Positions 12,828 to 24,989 of a stretch of DNA of 64,000 nt are shown in pieces. Positions within the stretch are counted from its first letter, which is position 1, and every line of letters starts with the position of its first letter. Origin of the DNA: Bolinopsis microptera (lineage: Eukaryota > Ctenophora > Tentaculata > Lobata > Bolinopsidae); assembly GCF_026151205.1 (NCBI RefSeq), contig NC_087081.1:5017246-5081245 (forward strand). The letters run 5' to 3'. A program made the translations under genes and the position numbers. Under the pieces are notes generated by a model. The model searched no databases, was not told where the DNA came from, and saw only the letters and a program-made list of their open reading frames with translations.

Positions 12828-14038
12828 AGTGTATGGTTAGTTGTTGTGATAGTGGGAGCTATGGTGATATGCCTAAATAAGACGAGTTTTTAAAGCGAAA
12901 ATTGGATGTATCCGTACAAATAAAGTAAAAATGTCAATACCATGAATCTCAAATGTAATATAAAATTGAACAACACCGTCACATCGAACGATCACGGAAA
13001 TATTATGAAATGCTAGGCTTGCTCTTATGTACCCGATGATACGCTAGTTTTAGATCTCTATACAAACGCTTAATCTGGTTTACACACTCCCAATGCTGAG
13101 TAACAAAACACAGACAAGTAACTAGTCGGTCATCTTATGAATTGTAAGTCTATAAATATTTTATGTGAAAATTGAAGACATGTGATGCCCGAATACCGGA
13201 GATTATTGATGAATATATTCGTTAGGTCGCGATGAATAACGGCTGGTTATGAGTATGAGCGAAACATTTCTTGCCAACTGACTTAATGTCCGCAAAGATA
13301 TCTGTTACTCGGTAAATTTGGTATGATACTAAGTTGAGGACCGAAAAGAGGAATCTTAATCTGAGAATTATTGAGATTGAGAAACTTAAAGGTGATATGA
13401 ATGAGTTCCAATCCCCATCGATCGTCTAGCATATCTTAACAGGATGCCTGCTGGAGCACGCGATTGCGCTACTATGACGGTGTACTGCAGGTAGTGGTAA
13501 TGATCAAGAACTGTCCAACTCCAAGGGTGGACTAAAAGTGAACTGGTTCTAGAAGATGCACGTCACCAGTCTAAACCCGGAGGGACAACGCTCACATCCC
13601 ATACTCTAAAGGGTTTAGAGACTCAAACTTGGGCTTAAAATATCCGCAATACACATGTTTACACCGGCACTACAAAGGCTTCGAAGGCTCAAAACAACCA
13701 ACAAAAACAAATTTTCCACTGTTGGTGCGAGAAAAAAAAAAACCCATTCTAGAAGCCCATGCAACCGAGTGTGAATATTGAACTCCCCAAACCCCCCTCC
13801 CCCCGGACATATCAGAGCCCCCTGCAAGTGCCATTCCGTATCAGGGAAGGCACACGGCCTCGATCAGTAGTTCCAACCCTAGGGCAAATGTTTCCAAACC
13901 ACCCTTAGGCGCAAATATAAGGACTACTACACAGAGCCAATATACAACTCTTTCGTTGCTCAAGGATCTTTTGTATCATCTAAGGAAAGATTGAATATTA
14001 CTCGTGCCGCTACTCTGTCTTGTTGATATAATCACTTA
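12828..14038. other. Region upstream of the 97-aa gene, nothing recognised
   Basis: This should hold the promoter of the minus-strand gene that starts at 12827, but no convincing core promoter element or other exon was identified. Confidence 0.3.
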
Positions 14039-14039
14039 A

Positions 14040-15675
14040 GGTATTTTTTTGTAAACACTTGATTTCGAGATAGCAGTTTGACCACAAACTAGGACCAGTG
14101 ACCGAACTTTGAGGGGGTCCCGGACCCCAACCGCCAAACGGTACCCGCTGGCAGCACGCCCATAGTTGGTCCAAATTAGGCCGAATTTACCAAATACCCT
14201 GAACTAGGTTGAAGTTCTCGAGCAACCAACACTCTATGACAGCTCATTTGCTGTAAAGAGGACCAAAACTGTGGAACAAAGTGCCCTGGCCATATATATT
14301 AAAGCTGAAGCTACGTTTGAGTCGTTAACGATTAGTTATGTCCAAGTTAATTAGCTTTGATACTGACTACCCTCCGACTTCCCGGTTATAGCTGCAGCTG
14401 GTCTAATTCCCTGGCAGATACTCGCCACGAGGTGGGTCAGAAATCTGATGACCCCTTCCTGCTACGAGATAAACACTCCAAAGTAACCAAAGTAAAGTAA
14501 CATGCCCCATACCCAGATTTATGTGCTCTACTTGTAGCAGTGGTTCTGAACTCGTATATGAAATTTCATCAAGATTGGCCAAAAAAATTACTGAGTTATC
14601 AGCCCAAAAACCATATGCCCATATTTGGACATACGCACCAAATTTGTAGATTTCGGTCCCATAAATTGGGCAAAATATCAATATTTTTGAATAAAACTTA
14701 CTTATATGAAAGGTACAAAGGCCTAAACTTACATATTTAAGTAAGTTATAAGCTTTATATCTGTTTAAATGTGGATACGAAGGCGAAAAAAAACCACAAA
14801 AAATGAACTAAATTGCCCATATCTGCGGTTCGCGATAATCGCGGAATTGATTTCCATCAAAAATTAGTAACAACTCCATCCGTTTTTCAAAATTTTTGCC
14901 ATGAAATTTTTCGGAATCGACTCATAATCGCATTTCGACCTATATTATATTTAGAGAATCAGATTTTTGATTTAGGCCTCAAACAAAATTGGCGGCCAAA
15001 TTCCAAAATTTGATTACAGAACTTCCAGAATTTGGCCGCCAAATTTTGTTTGAGCCTAAAATAAATACAAAAAATTCCGTTTTCAAAATAAGGTCCAAAA
15101 TGCGATTTTGAGTCGATTCCGAAAATTTCATGCAAAAATTTGAAAATCTTATTGAGTTTGTATACAATTTTAATGAGATCAAATCCGCGAATATCGGGCG
15201 AACCATTTTTTTTGTGGTTTTTTTTTTTTCGCCTTAGAATCCCACATTAAACAGATATAACTATAACTTACATAAAATATGTCTTTAGGCTTGCCTTTCT
15301 AAAAAGTACGTTTATTCAACAATATTGATATTTGCCCAATTTTATGGGACGAAATCACCAAATATGGTGCGTATGTCCAAATAATGTGCATTTTCGTTAT
15401 TTGCTCATAACTCAGACTTTTTTGTCCATCTTGATGAAATTTCATATACAGTTCAGAAGACACTAGCTACAAGTAAAGCACATAAACTCTGGTATGGGTC
15501 ATGTTTCAGGTATTTGGCAATATAGGCTAATTGGACCAAATCTGGGCCGTGGCTGCCCCGCGGGTACCGTTTGGCGGTTGGGGTCGGGACCCCCTCAAAA
15601 GTTCGGTCCCTGGTCCTAGAATTGTTTGGTCCCAACTAGCTATCTCGAATCAGTTTCACAAAACAAATTACCCAT
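14040..15675. mobile_element. Fold-back element with a LINE tail inserted in one arm
   Basis: Two inverted arms meet near 15025, where GGCGGCCAAATT and its complement face each other. The outer parts also match: GAGGGGGTCCCGGACCCCAACCG near 14112-14135 pairs with CGGTTGGGGTCGGGACCCCCTC near 15574-15596. The pairing extends out to the GATTTCGAGATAG-like ends at about 14061 and 15651. Arm identity is clearly lower than in the other two fold-backs, with many small indels. The exact ends and target duplication could not be fixed, so the class is open. All ORFs inside run through the arms and have no domain. Confidence 0.75.
14209..14497 (+). mobile_element. Decayed LINE 3' tail inserted in the left arm
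   Basis: This segment is absent from the matching right arm, which runs straight across the site near 15510. In the plus strand it carries SSFAVKRTK and, after a one-base frame change, LWNKVPWPYIL. That matches the F.V..PKLWN.LP motif usual near the C-terminus of LINE reverse transcriptase ORFs. It ends in AAAGT-type short repeats, similar to the tail of the full-length RTE-like element at 51.7 kb. It is a frameshifted remnant. Confidence 0.6.
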
Positions 15676-15786
15676 TGCCCCCCCCATCCGCCCCTTAAAA
15701 AACTCGAACATTCGAGATTTTTCAGCGAAAAAACCTGTTCCGAATCCGATCACGTGACATTTTTAGTATATAGACTGACAACTTAC

Positions 15787-15890
15787 TTAGACACAATGGA
15801 TTTTACATCTAGCTGCCTCCCGGGAAATTAAATCTGCAGATCGAAGTCTAATTGGGCTAGAATTCCAAAACTTCGTTCCGATGAGCGGGA
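15787..15890 (-). mobile_element. Possible LINE C-terminal fragment
   Basis: The minus strand reads IPLIGTKFWNSSPIRLRS followed by a short tail. This resembles the G.K.WN.LP motif at the end of LINE reverse transcriptase ORFs. It is part of a longer open frame (15787-16308), but the upstream part of that frame is antisense to the MOSC remnant and is probably chance. It is short and based on one motif only. Confidence 0.35.
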
Positions 15891-16044
15891 TATGTAAGTG
15901 TCTGTGAGGAGGCTGAATGATTGGTTTAACATCTGTCTTGGTGGGGAACCAGTCAGTAGTCACCCTGTTGTACATCCCAGAAAAGAAAGCTGTCGGTGAA
16001 CCTAACCTACCGTATTTCAGCGCGCCTAATAAGAAACCAACAGA

Positions 16045-16421
16045 GATGCCCCCTGTGCATATTACTTCATGAGTACTTCTTTGGACAAGATGAACAAGGA
16101 AGCAGTAAGTGCAGTGGAAATGGAACGGTTCCGACCGAATTTGGTGGTGAGCGGCTGCGCGACTGGGGCAAAGAAATTCTGGAAAGTTATCAGAATTGGG
16201 GATCAGGTGGAGTTGGAGTAAACGTGCATGACCCCGAGATGTAGCCTCATGATCAATCTCTTTAAAAGTGAGCAGAACAACAAAGTGTTTGACACGGTAT
16301 ACAAACATGGACCGTTCAGGGCGGATGCCCGGAACAATGCCTTTGTTTTGGAAGTTACTGGAAGGTGTTGCGACCGGGCAGGTGAGGTGGGAGATGAGAT
16401 TGTGGTACTGAAGTCAGTTTA
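16045..16421 (+). pseudogene. MOSC-domain remnant (mARC/molybdenum-cofactor sulfurase type), frameshifted
   Basis: The plus strand reads MPPVHITS in one frame. It then shifts to a second frame with LDKMNKEAV, FRPNLVVSGCATGAKKFWK and VIRIGDQVELE ending at a TAA (16218-16220). A further shift gives CMTPRCSLMI, HGPFRADARNN, FVLEVTG and GEVGDEIVVLKSV with a stop at 16421. The order FRPN-VVSG, W..I.IGD, C..RC and a terminal VGDEV is the layout of MOSC domains, for example in mitochondrial amidoxime-reducing components. No intron signals explain the two frame changes, so it is probably a pseudogene. A real gene with assembly indels is the alternative. The N-terminal beta-barrel part of the family is not seen upstream. 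Confidence 0.65.
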
Positions 16422-16784
16422 ACCGGATCATCTCTCTCTGTCTCCATGATATACCTGATAACACTTTATTTTGGGAAACCAGCCTTTTGGTAGGAACTGG
16501 GTTTAATTGAAACAATTTGTATAATTCACAAGTATACTACTCTTTTCACATTTTCCAACAAAGAAGCTCTTACAAAATTTGTATATGATTCTAGATACGT
16601 GTTTTCTTTCGTTTAACCAACAGTTTACAATAGTAACCGCCAATTACAGTAAACCGAAGTTATAGTTACAAATATGTTGAGTAACGGTAAATTCCCTAAT
16701 TTCTTCGCCAAAGATTCACTGCAATGGCAGTTTCCCCATTTAACCCCCCAATCACTTTCCCAATAATTCGGCTGACTAATCAAC

Positions 16785-16903
16785 TGAGGAGTTGTATTGA
16801 TCCAACTAAAGCTCTCTTCCTAGACTAGGGATGACACCGAATTTGAACCACCTAGCTAGCGATTTAAAGACTGAGGTGCTGTAACCACTGAGCCACCTAG
16901 CCA
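16785..16903 (-). mobile_element. tRNA-derived SINE head
   Basis: Read on the minus strand from 16902, the sequence opens GGCTAGGTGGCTCAGTGGTT, which contains an A box (TGGCTCAGTGG). About 45 bases later comes GGTTCAAATTC, a good B box (16839-16849). The spacing is right for an internal RNA polymerase III promoter of a tRNA-like unit. There is no intact tRNA fold or CCA-ready acceptor, so it is a SINE head and not a working tRNA. The tail toward lower coordinates was not delimited. Confidence 0.6.
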
Positions 16904-16904
16904 A

Positions 16905-18855
16905 AATAAATTATTTATTGATAACAATATTTAAAATTATACTTTTTTGTTTTTAAGAACGATCGAAACTAAAATTATGAATTATTTCGATATCCTACAA
17001 TATCGTTAATTTAGCAATAAACAAATTACGCGAATAATACAAAACTGTTACGAGATTACTCGAATCCGTTTTATCCTGAATTTCGCATCTTTAAATATAC
17101 CCTGAATTACAGGAACAAATAAAAAAAAAAACAAAAAAACCAATCAATTCTTATAAACTAAAAATAACTCAAATTTGATAAAGTTAAATCTAAACGTTAA
17201 AAAAACCTAACCTGTTTATCACATGGCGCGGCGAGAGTTTTTTTAACTTTATAATCCTAAAGAAGTGAAATAATTCTTATCAAGTTTAGTTAATATATCG
17301 AATATTACATACAGTTGCTACAAGTGAATTAGTAAAGTTAATGTGATAAATGCACATCATATTTACAACAATCTTTAAAGTAAGCTTTCAAACGTTTAGT
17401 ACGAAAAGAGATTAACTTAAGATTTTATTAAAAAACATATTAACTTTAAGTTCAATATTCATATGCGTACTCATCATGTACCCCGAATCCCTACTTCTAA
17501 AGAATCAATCTTATGATCCTCGATAAATTTGGTTTCTAATAACAGTGGTGGTTTTTCTGGAAGTGCTATTCAACCTCTTTACCTTCCCGTCCCTTTGTAT
17601 AGCCAACAATTGGTTCTTCTTGCAAGCGGTTCTGACTGCGTTCCTACCTTGGAGGACCCCAGGAAGAAGACATGAGAGTTTACTTGAATTTCTCTCCCGA
17701 AGTCAATCCGACCAAGTTGTATGAGTACGATCGAGCGGCTCTGCACGAATCTGATTTAAACCTGCGGCCAGCGACCTTCACCACCCCACTCCTACAGTGT
17801 TAGCTAACAATATCCTAAGGTGGGGTGTCCAGCCTAGGTGATATCATCTGACTCACCAGAATCTGATACCAGTTTGTAATAGGACACTGTCACGATGCCT
17901 CCACAAGATTACCAACTGTCGACCTCCAAAAAAGGCGGTTTTGTAAGCATCTTCAGGTAGTTTCACCTCCCTGAGCCCAGTACCGATCAGCAACCTCCGA
18001 CACCTTCAGCAAGAGATAAGGAGAAGCCCCAAACTTTTCTTATCGTCAACACTGCCTTGGTAATGCTCAGTTGCAAGTTATTACAGCAGAAGGAATCTGT
18101 TGAGTGGTGAGCTTGCTTTGATTCCAGCTCAGACACGTTCGCCCGTGTAACTGGCCCCGTACATCCAGGAGGATGACTCAGTGGTTGGCCAGGAGTAGAG
18201 ACGCCAGTGTGTGAAGTGCGATCTATTTTACAAGAGAGCAAGTTTTACTTTTTTGTGATAAACCCTCATGACATTCCTGTTGTCCAGTGATCCCTAAAAA
18301 TCTTTGATTCGAAGGAAATTTCCCTGTTCTGGAACGACGATGAATTCATGGAAAGGTCAGCATAGAACTGTCTTTTAACCTTGATAAAGAAATTTGGACC
18401 GACAGATGTGCTTGGGAGGAGCCGAAATTTCCAAAAGAAATCCATATAGTCATCCCCTAATCATTATCCGATGAAAATATTGCAGATCAGATTGTGACCA
18501 TGCCATGAAAGCCTTTTCCAACACCAAAGGAAAGAATACGGGCTATGTAGCAATATCGAGTGAGGGTGGGAGTGTCTCCTAAAACGATGCAAGGAAGACT
18601 ATGACGGCAGCTACACGGTGATGTGTATAGCTATGTGGTATCGCTCTTAAACCAATATGCTCAGGGGATCAAACGCCCAAGAGTCACAGTCATCTCTACC
18701 ATTCTGAAGACATCATCCATTGCAGGCTCATCAATCTTCTCCTCACATCCTGCGTCCTTGAACCCTGGCGGTGCTCATCACAGCGAGAGGGTACTCTAAG
18801 TACCGGGGACTACCTGTGGCGCCGTAATCTGTGGAGAGGCCGGAAGCAGGATGCT
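16905..18855. other. No gene recognised
   Basis: AT-rich to about 17550, then of more balanced composition. Open frames (for example minus 17987-18241) lack domains and splice partners. The balanced part could be decayed retroelement sequence, but no diagnostic motif was found. Confidence 0.3.
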
Positions 18856-18859
18856 CCCA

Positions 18860-19185
18860 AACGTTGGAGGAGAATAGGGTGCAAAAGCTACTCCGTACCA
18901 TCATGGATGTGCAATCTCATGTAGCTTTCACTATGTTGCCTGCAATAATGCCAGATCTATTTAGCCCAAGATTCTGCCAGCCAATTCTCAAATTTCCCTT
19001 TTAATCTCACGATGACCAGAAGATTGAGAGACAAAATGGAGAACCTTCCCGAAACACGGTGCTATGATGGTCGAAGGACTTGACCGACCAAGGTCCTCTT
19101 CAGGTCTTCCTTCGACCAGCCGCTGCCAGCCCCACTCTTGTAAGTTTCCCCCGAGGCCAGATGTTCCAGTAGAACCTGACCCAGA
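18860..19185 (+). repeat. Diverged direct repeat, copy 1 (copy 2 at 21080-21420)
   Basis: It shares long blocks with 21080-21420, including ATGTGCAATCTCATGT, TTTTAATCTCACGATGA, AATGGAGAACCTTCCCGAAA and CAGATGTTCCAGTAGAA. The copies differ by many one-base indels. Neither has an intact ORF. Identity and origin are unknown. Confidence 0.75.
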
Positions 19186-20313
19186 CAGCTATAAACGGAA
19201 TAATGTGATGTGTAGTGTCCAATCACTGCTTCGTAAGGAGAGAAGTGGGGTGCTGCGGTGTGACTTTGGGAGGTCTTCCTTATCCATGCATTTCTGTTTC
19301 TAGGTGCCCCCTTGTTGTCAATACCAGAATCTTTATCATCTTGCCTCATATTCAGATCAGCTTTTTTGGATCTTTTTTCCAAGCAATCTTCTACTTCGTG
19401 ATAGATAGGTTGCTGTGTATGGACTGGTACAACAAAAGTTACCATGGTATTGTCTGAAAACATTTAATAGATAATTGGCAAAGGCTTTAATTAAAAATGT
19501 TAGCAATTAGTATGATGGAAATTTTAAGTGGATACAGTCTCAAAACAACAATCATTGTAAAGACCATAACATTGCACAAGTATGGGCACTAAAAGACAAA
19601 TTCACGCTATATTGTTAAATCTTGGAATCACTAATATAAGTCAATTCGAACAAAACATAACAATTTGGCTAGTAACGAACAAAAAACAAGTCAAAAGGTA
19701 TTTCACAGTTTTCTTGGAAAACTACTTTATGGTTTAAAACATGTTTCGTGCCTTACACTGATCATTATGATGAAAACATTTTTCGGTTTTTCGAAGTCCG
19801 CAACCTACCCCTTCGATAAGCGAATTTTGACTCGAGGGTGCCCCTTTGTAATGTGTCTCTGAAGGCAGGCCTCCACTTCACAATACGAGCCGGAAGCGGG
19901 AGCTCTGCCTTCAAAGGTAACGTATCGAGAGACTCGGACCGGAAATTTTCTGAGTCAAATTTTTTCAAAAAGTTTTTGCTGTGAAATTACTTTTGTTCAT
20001 GTTCCAATTATGAACATTATGATCATTATGATCATTATGATCATTAAGATCATTATGAGCCGAAAAGACTTTTCGGGTTTTCTGAACTCCGTACCTACAT
20101 TCGGAAGGCTGTGGATGTGGAGTGGTTTTCATATACAGGGTTGGCCAGAAGTCACTGACATACGTGACCTTAATAGCTCCGCGTGTTTATAAATGTTTGG
20201 GAGCTTGTTGATTTGCAGATACATACTGTACTTTCTGGTTCGAAGATTCCGTCGTCAAAATTTGAAAATTAGAATATTTTAAACCACGGCCCATTCAAAA
20301 TTAAAACACCTAT

Positions 20314-20640
20314 CCTTATCGGACCTTATTTGGACGGACATTAATTGAGCGCTAGAGACCCTAACGTCATCTTAATGTCCGTTCAAATAAAGTCCATTCA
20401 TTTAGGGTCCGTCCAAGTTAAAGTCCGTTGAATTTTTTCAAAAATATTTCACTATCAAACTTTTTGTCCCAAATATGAAAATATGATAACTTTTATTGGT
20501 GCCATAATTTTAACGACGGAAAGGTCACCTTGGTCTGGCCGGAGGCACAGAAAACTCTACTAGTATAATGATGTATTCACTTTTCAAGGGCACTTGGCGG
20601 AAAAAAAGTCAATAATAAGTGACGTTGACCAGAAAATTTG
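20314..20640 (+). mobile_element. pogo/Tigger-like terminal fragment, related to 29.6-30.5 kb
   Basis: It opens CCTTATCGGACCTTATTTGG and carries the same tandem GGACGGACATTAA and CAAATAAAGTCC subterminal motifs as the right end of the element at 29598-30482, in opposite orientation. It then runs into GAGGCACAGAAAACTCTACT, which matches the transposase segment of that element. No intact reading frame remains. Confidence 0.65.
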
Positions 20641-21065
20641 ATGGACGAAGAAAATTGAAAATTGAAAATAAGACACATTCCGAAATGAGCTGCGGTGGGA
20701 TCCGAATGATAAATTTAAAGCCTTAGCCGACTAAAAATGATTTACTGAAACAAGAAATATTTTAAGACTGTATTTGGTTCATTAGAAAGTTTCGCACGAG
20801 ATGGACCACGATTATCACAATTTAACTTTTTTTTTCAGATGCTTTAAATGGAATTTTAAACAACCTATTAATACACTATACAGTCCCAAGTGTGGGGCCA
20901 GAGATTAGCCAGGCAGCTTCCCCGGTAATTCGAAAAGGAATGCACATTTTAGTTTTTCGAAAAATTTTCCAGCGATTTGCTATAGGATGCAATCGGCATA
21001 CACAATGATCAATCAAGCAAGATTTTGTTTGTGACAATTTACTTACTGAATTTAGTGGTCTTGGT
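20525..21065 (+). repeat. Direct repeat of about 540 bp, copy 1 (copy 2 at 21418-21960)
   Basis: The two copies share long blocks such as GGCACAGAAAACTCTACTAG, AAACAAGAAATATTTTAAGA, AAGGAATGCACATTTTAGT and TTTTCCAGCGATTTGCTAT. Differences are dominated by single-base insertions and deletions, not substitutions. The start of each copy is pogo-related. The rest is unidentified. Confidence 0.8.
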
Positions 21066-21079
21066 TTGCGAATCCCAGA

Positions 21080-21420
21080 AATGGAGAGAAGAGGGTTCAG
21101 AAAGCTCTCCGTTCCAAATGTGCAATCTCATGTTTAGCATTTTCACAATGTTGCTGCAATTAATTACTAACTAATTAAACCCGATACTGCCAGCCATTCT
21201 CAATTGTCTTTTAATCTCACGATGAACAGAAGATTGAGATTCAAAATGGAGAACCTTCCCGAAACGACAACGTGCTATGATGTCGAAGGACTTGACCCGA
21301 AACCAAGGTCCCTCCTTCAGTTTATCCTGTCCGTACCAGCGCTGCCAGCCCCATCTTGTAGTATCCCGAGGCCCAGATGTTCCAGTAGAAACCTGTCCCC
21401 AGATGTCCCAGTAGAACCTG
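21080..21420 (+). repeat. Diverged direct repeat, copy 2 of 18860-19185
   Basis: See copy 1 for the shared blocks. Here the unit is directly followed by the second copy of the 540-bp repeat, so the two repeat types are interleaved: A (18.9 kb), B (20.5 kb), A (21.1 kb), B (21.4 kb). Confidence 0.75.
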
Positions 21421-21960
21421 GTCTGCCGGAGCACAGAAAACTCTACTAGTATACTGATGTTTTCACTTTTCAAGGGCCACTTGGCGGAAAAAAGTCAATA
21501 ATAAGAGACGTTGGAACAGGAAAATTTGATGGACGAAGAAAATTGAAAATTGAAATAAGACCACAAGTCCGGAATTGAGCTGGCGGTGGGATCGAATGAT
21601 AATTAGCTTAGCCGACTAAATAATTTAATGAAACAAGAAATATTTTAAGACTGTTATTTTAGGTCATTAGGAAAAGTTCGGCACGAGATGGACCACTTAT
21701 TCACAATTTAACTATTTTTTTCAGAAGGCATAATTGAATTTTACCATCCTATTATACACTATACGGGTCCTAGTGGTGGTCCCAGAGAATTAGCCCGGCA
21801 GCTTCCCGGTAATTCGAAAAGGAATGCACATTTTAGTATTTTTTCGAAAAATTTTCCAGCGATTTGCTATTCAGGATGCAAATCTGGCACTAAGAAATGA
21901 TAAATCAGCAAGATTTTGTTGTGACAATTTTACTGAATTTAGTGACTTTGGGCGAAGTCC
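21418..21960 (+). repeat. Direct repeat of about 540 bp, copy 2
   Basis: This is the second copy of 20525-21065. It ends shortly before the 70-bp satellite begins. The short pogo-like part at 21425-21500 is included. Confidence 0.8.
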
Positions 21961-22049
21961 CCAGAATTTTGAACAATGCTTGCAGCAGTGATCTTGAAAA
22001 GGGTGCAAGGAGAGAGAACCTGGAAAATATTTAGGAAAACATGCTTTAA

Positions 22050-23495
22050 GGTATGAATTCTGGTGATGAGAAATGTAAATTTGGACTATAAAGACTGTTG
22101 TGCAGATATCCTGTGCAGGCAGTCTGCAGATGGTGATGAGAAATGTAAATATATGGACTATAAAGACCGTTGTTGCAGCTATCCTGTGCAGGCAGTCTGC
22201 AGAGGATGAGAAATGTAAATTTGGACTATAAAGACCGTTGTGTCCGCTATCCTGTGCAGGCAGTCCTGCAATATGGTGATTGAGAAATGTAAATTTTGAC
22301 TATAAAGACCGAGTTGTGCCATATCCTGTGCAGGCAGTCTGCAGAATGGTGATGAGAAATGTAAATTTTGACTATAAAGACTGTTTGTGCAGATATCCTG
22401 TCAGCATCTGCAGATGTATGAGAAATGTAAATTTTGGACTATAAAGACTGTTGTGCAGATATCCTGGTGCAGGCATCTGCAGATGGTGATGAGAAATGAA
22501 AATCTTGACCTATAAAGACTTTTTGTGCAGAATATCCTGTGCAAGCAGACTGCCGATGGTGATGAGAAATGAAAATTTTGACTAAAAGACTGTTGTGCAG
22601 ATATCCTGTGCATGCCATACCCTGCAGAGGAGATGAGAAATGTAAATTTTGCCTATAAAACTGTTGTGTGCCGAAAACCTGTGCAGGCCAGTCTGCAGAT
22701 GGTGATGAGAAATGTAAAATTTTTACTAATAAAGACTGTTTGTGCAGTATATCCTGATGCCGCGCAGTCTGCAGATGGTGATGAGAAAAAGTAAATTTTG
22801 ACTATAAAGACTGTTGTGCAGATATCCTGTGCATGCAGTCTCAGATGGTGATGAGACATGTAAAATTTTGACTAAAAGACTGTTGTGCAGCTAACCAGTC
22901 AGGCAGTCTGCAGATGGGATGAGAAATTAAATTTTGACTTAAAGACTGTTGTGCAATATCCTTGCAGGCAGTCTGCAGATGGTGATGAGAAATGAAAATT
23001 TTGACTATACAGACTGTTGTGCAGATATCCTGTGCAGGGCAGTCTGCAGATGGTGATGAGAAAATGTAAATTTTTGACAAAAAGACTGTTGTGCATATAT
23101 CCTGTGCAGGCAGTCTGCAGATGGTGATGAAGACAATGTTAAATTTATGACTAAAAGACTATTGTGCAGATATCCTGTGCAGGGTCAGTCTGCAGAAAGG
23201 TGATGAGAAATGTAAATTTTGACCTGATAATAAGACTGTTGTGCAGATATCCTGTGCAGGCAGCTGCAGATGGTGTGAGAAATGTAAATTTTTTGACTAT
23301 AAAGACTGTGTGCAGATATCCTTGGCAGCAGTCTGCAGATGGTGATGAAAATGTAAATTTTTGACTATAAAGACTGATGTGCAATATCCTGGCAGGCAGT
23401 CCGCAGATGGTGAAGAAAATGTAAATTTTGCCTATAACGACTGTTGTGCAGATAATCCTGTTCAGGCAGTCTGCATATGGTGATGGGCAACTGCA
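22050..23495 (+). repeat. Satellite of about 70 bp, about 20 units, indel-rich
   Basis: The unit runs GGTGATGAGAAATGTAAATT, then a TTGACTATAAAGACTGTTGT block, then GCAGATATCCTGTGCAGGCA and GTCTGCAGAT. Within a unit AGACTG and CAGTCT can pair. Almost every copy differs by one or more single-base gains or losses, many of them in short homopolymer runs. The many short ORFs here are by-products of the repeat. Confidence 0.93.
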
Positions 23496-23499
23496 CTGT

Positions 23500-24985
23500 A
23501 ATAACTGTAGATAACTCGTCAATAGTACTGTAATAATTACCTTCTTAGCAGCAGATGTTACAACTATACAGATATCGGAGAAATAATATCTAAAACATCA
23601 AAATTTATTAACTTTCTGAACAAAGAAGGGGCCATAACGAAGGGCCATAATATACGGGAATACCGTCCTGCAGTCTCACCCTCATTCACACTCACAAATT
23701 AATTCGTGGTCATTTCGGATACGAGATTGGGACGGGTTCTATACATCAAACACACAGAAGACGGGAATATTTTCAGATCCTCTATTATACTGCCAACAAT
23801 AACGCGAGTCTTGGGACTTATCGAGGATCATCGAATATGACACCATCATGATTGATCCAAATTAAATGATAAACTCCAAGAAAATGAATCAGCTCTAACA
23901 GTTGTCTCCATAATTTGTAGTAACGTGAAGCAGTTAGACAAAAGTTTCGGCTTTTATGAAAACGACGTCACTGCGCAATGTTGATAAAAACATTATTCGG
24001 TCAAGACAATGTTTTGTCGATGTACAAAGGGAACAGTTAAACGACAGAAATTTGTCAGTTATTGATATTTTATCAATGACGACTAGAAACTTTATTGGGA
24101 ATCTTCCAAATTATGAAACAACAAGAAAATTATAAAAAATAATATGTCGCATGATCAATTCCCACACACAAATGGCATATGGTAACTGTGAAGAAGTGGA
24201 GACGGACTGACAACGAAATCACAGTATCACAGTGTCACGTGTCCCGAAACAAATATATGTCACCTCCCCACAAAAATCAATCATATGAAATTACAAGGTA
24301 TATAATATTATAACCCATTAGGGATACAAGTTTTTAAAGTTTTAGTCGATTTTGATTGCAATCTTGAATCTAACACACTAGGTCACTGCACGCTAAAATA
24401 GATATCCAAAAAGCTAATCTGTATCTCGTTTAAATTATAAGATACAGGACGCATACGACCCACTCGCATTCGACACACCTCGTCTGGGTTGCAAACGACC
24501 CATCACGGTTTTTTCCGGCTATATTCCTGCAACAACCCGTTAGGATAAAATACAAACTGTAGAATAAGATAAAAGCATTACATATCTACCGATACTGTGT
24601 GACTAAACACCCGCTGTAATATCATAAGATAGTATGTATGGTCCTGCATATATTCCTTTCCACACTTACGCTAAGTTTTAACCTCCCAAGTCGTACTTTC
24701 AATATTTAAGAAGAACTTAATCAATGCGAATTAAGTTAAAATTTGTAATTAAAGACTCAGTTCGTGGATGAAAAACGAAGGGTTTTGCAGTTTGCTTAAA
24801 TTTGTACTTAAGTCATTCTTAAGTACACTATAAACCGTTCGTGGAAGACACCATCGGGTAATCTGGTAATTTATCGATGAACCCGTACTTGGGCCGGAAT
24901 CTCAGTTTGGGCACAGCCTCAAACATAAGGCACAGTTGGGGCAAGGTTCGTGTACAGTTGAGACTGAGGGGAGAATCACTTGAAA
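23500..24985. other. No gene recognised
   Basis: AT-rich sequence between two satellites. No supported exon, element end or RNA gene was seen. Confidence 0.35.
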
Positions 24986-24989
24986 TCAG

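Noticed and set aside
19062-19463. Minus ORF containing HFSPYEAVIGH, like an LTR-element integrase motif
   Set aside because: It is a single short motif, no other integrase residues are seen, and the region is indel-rich and duplicated.
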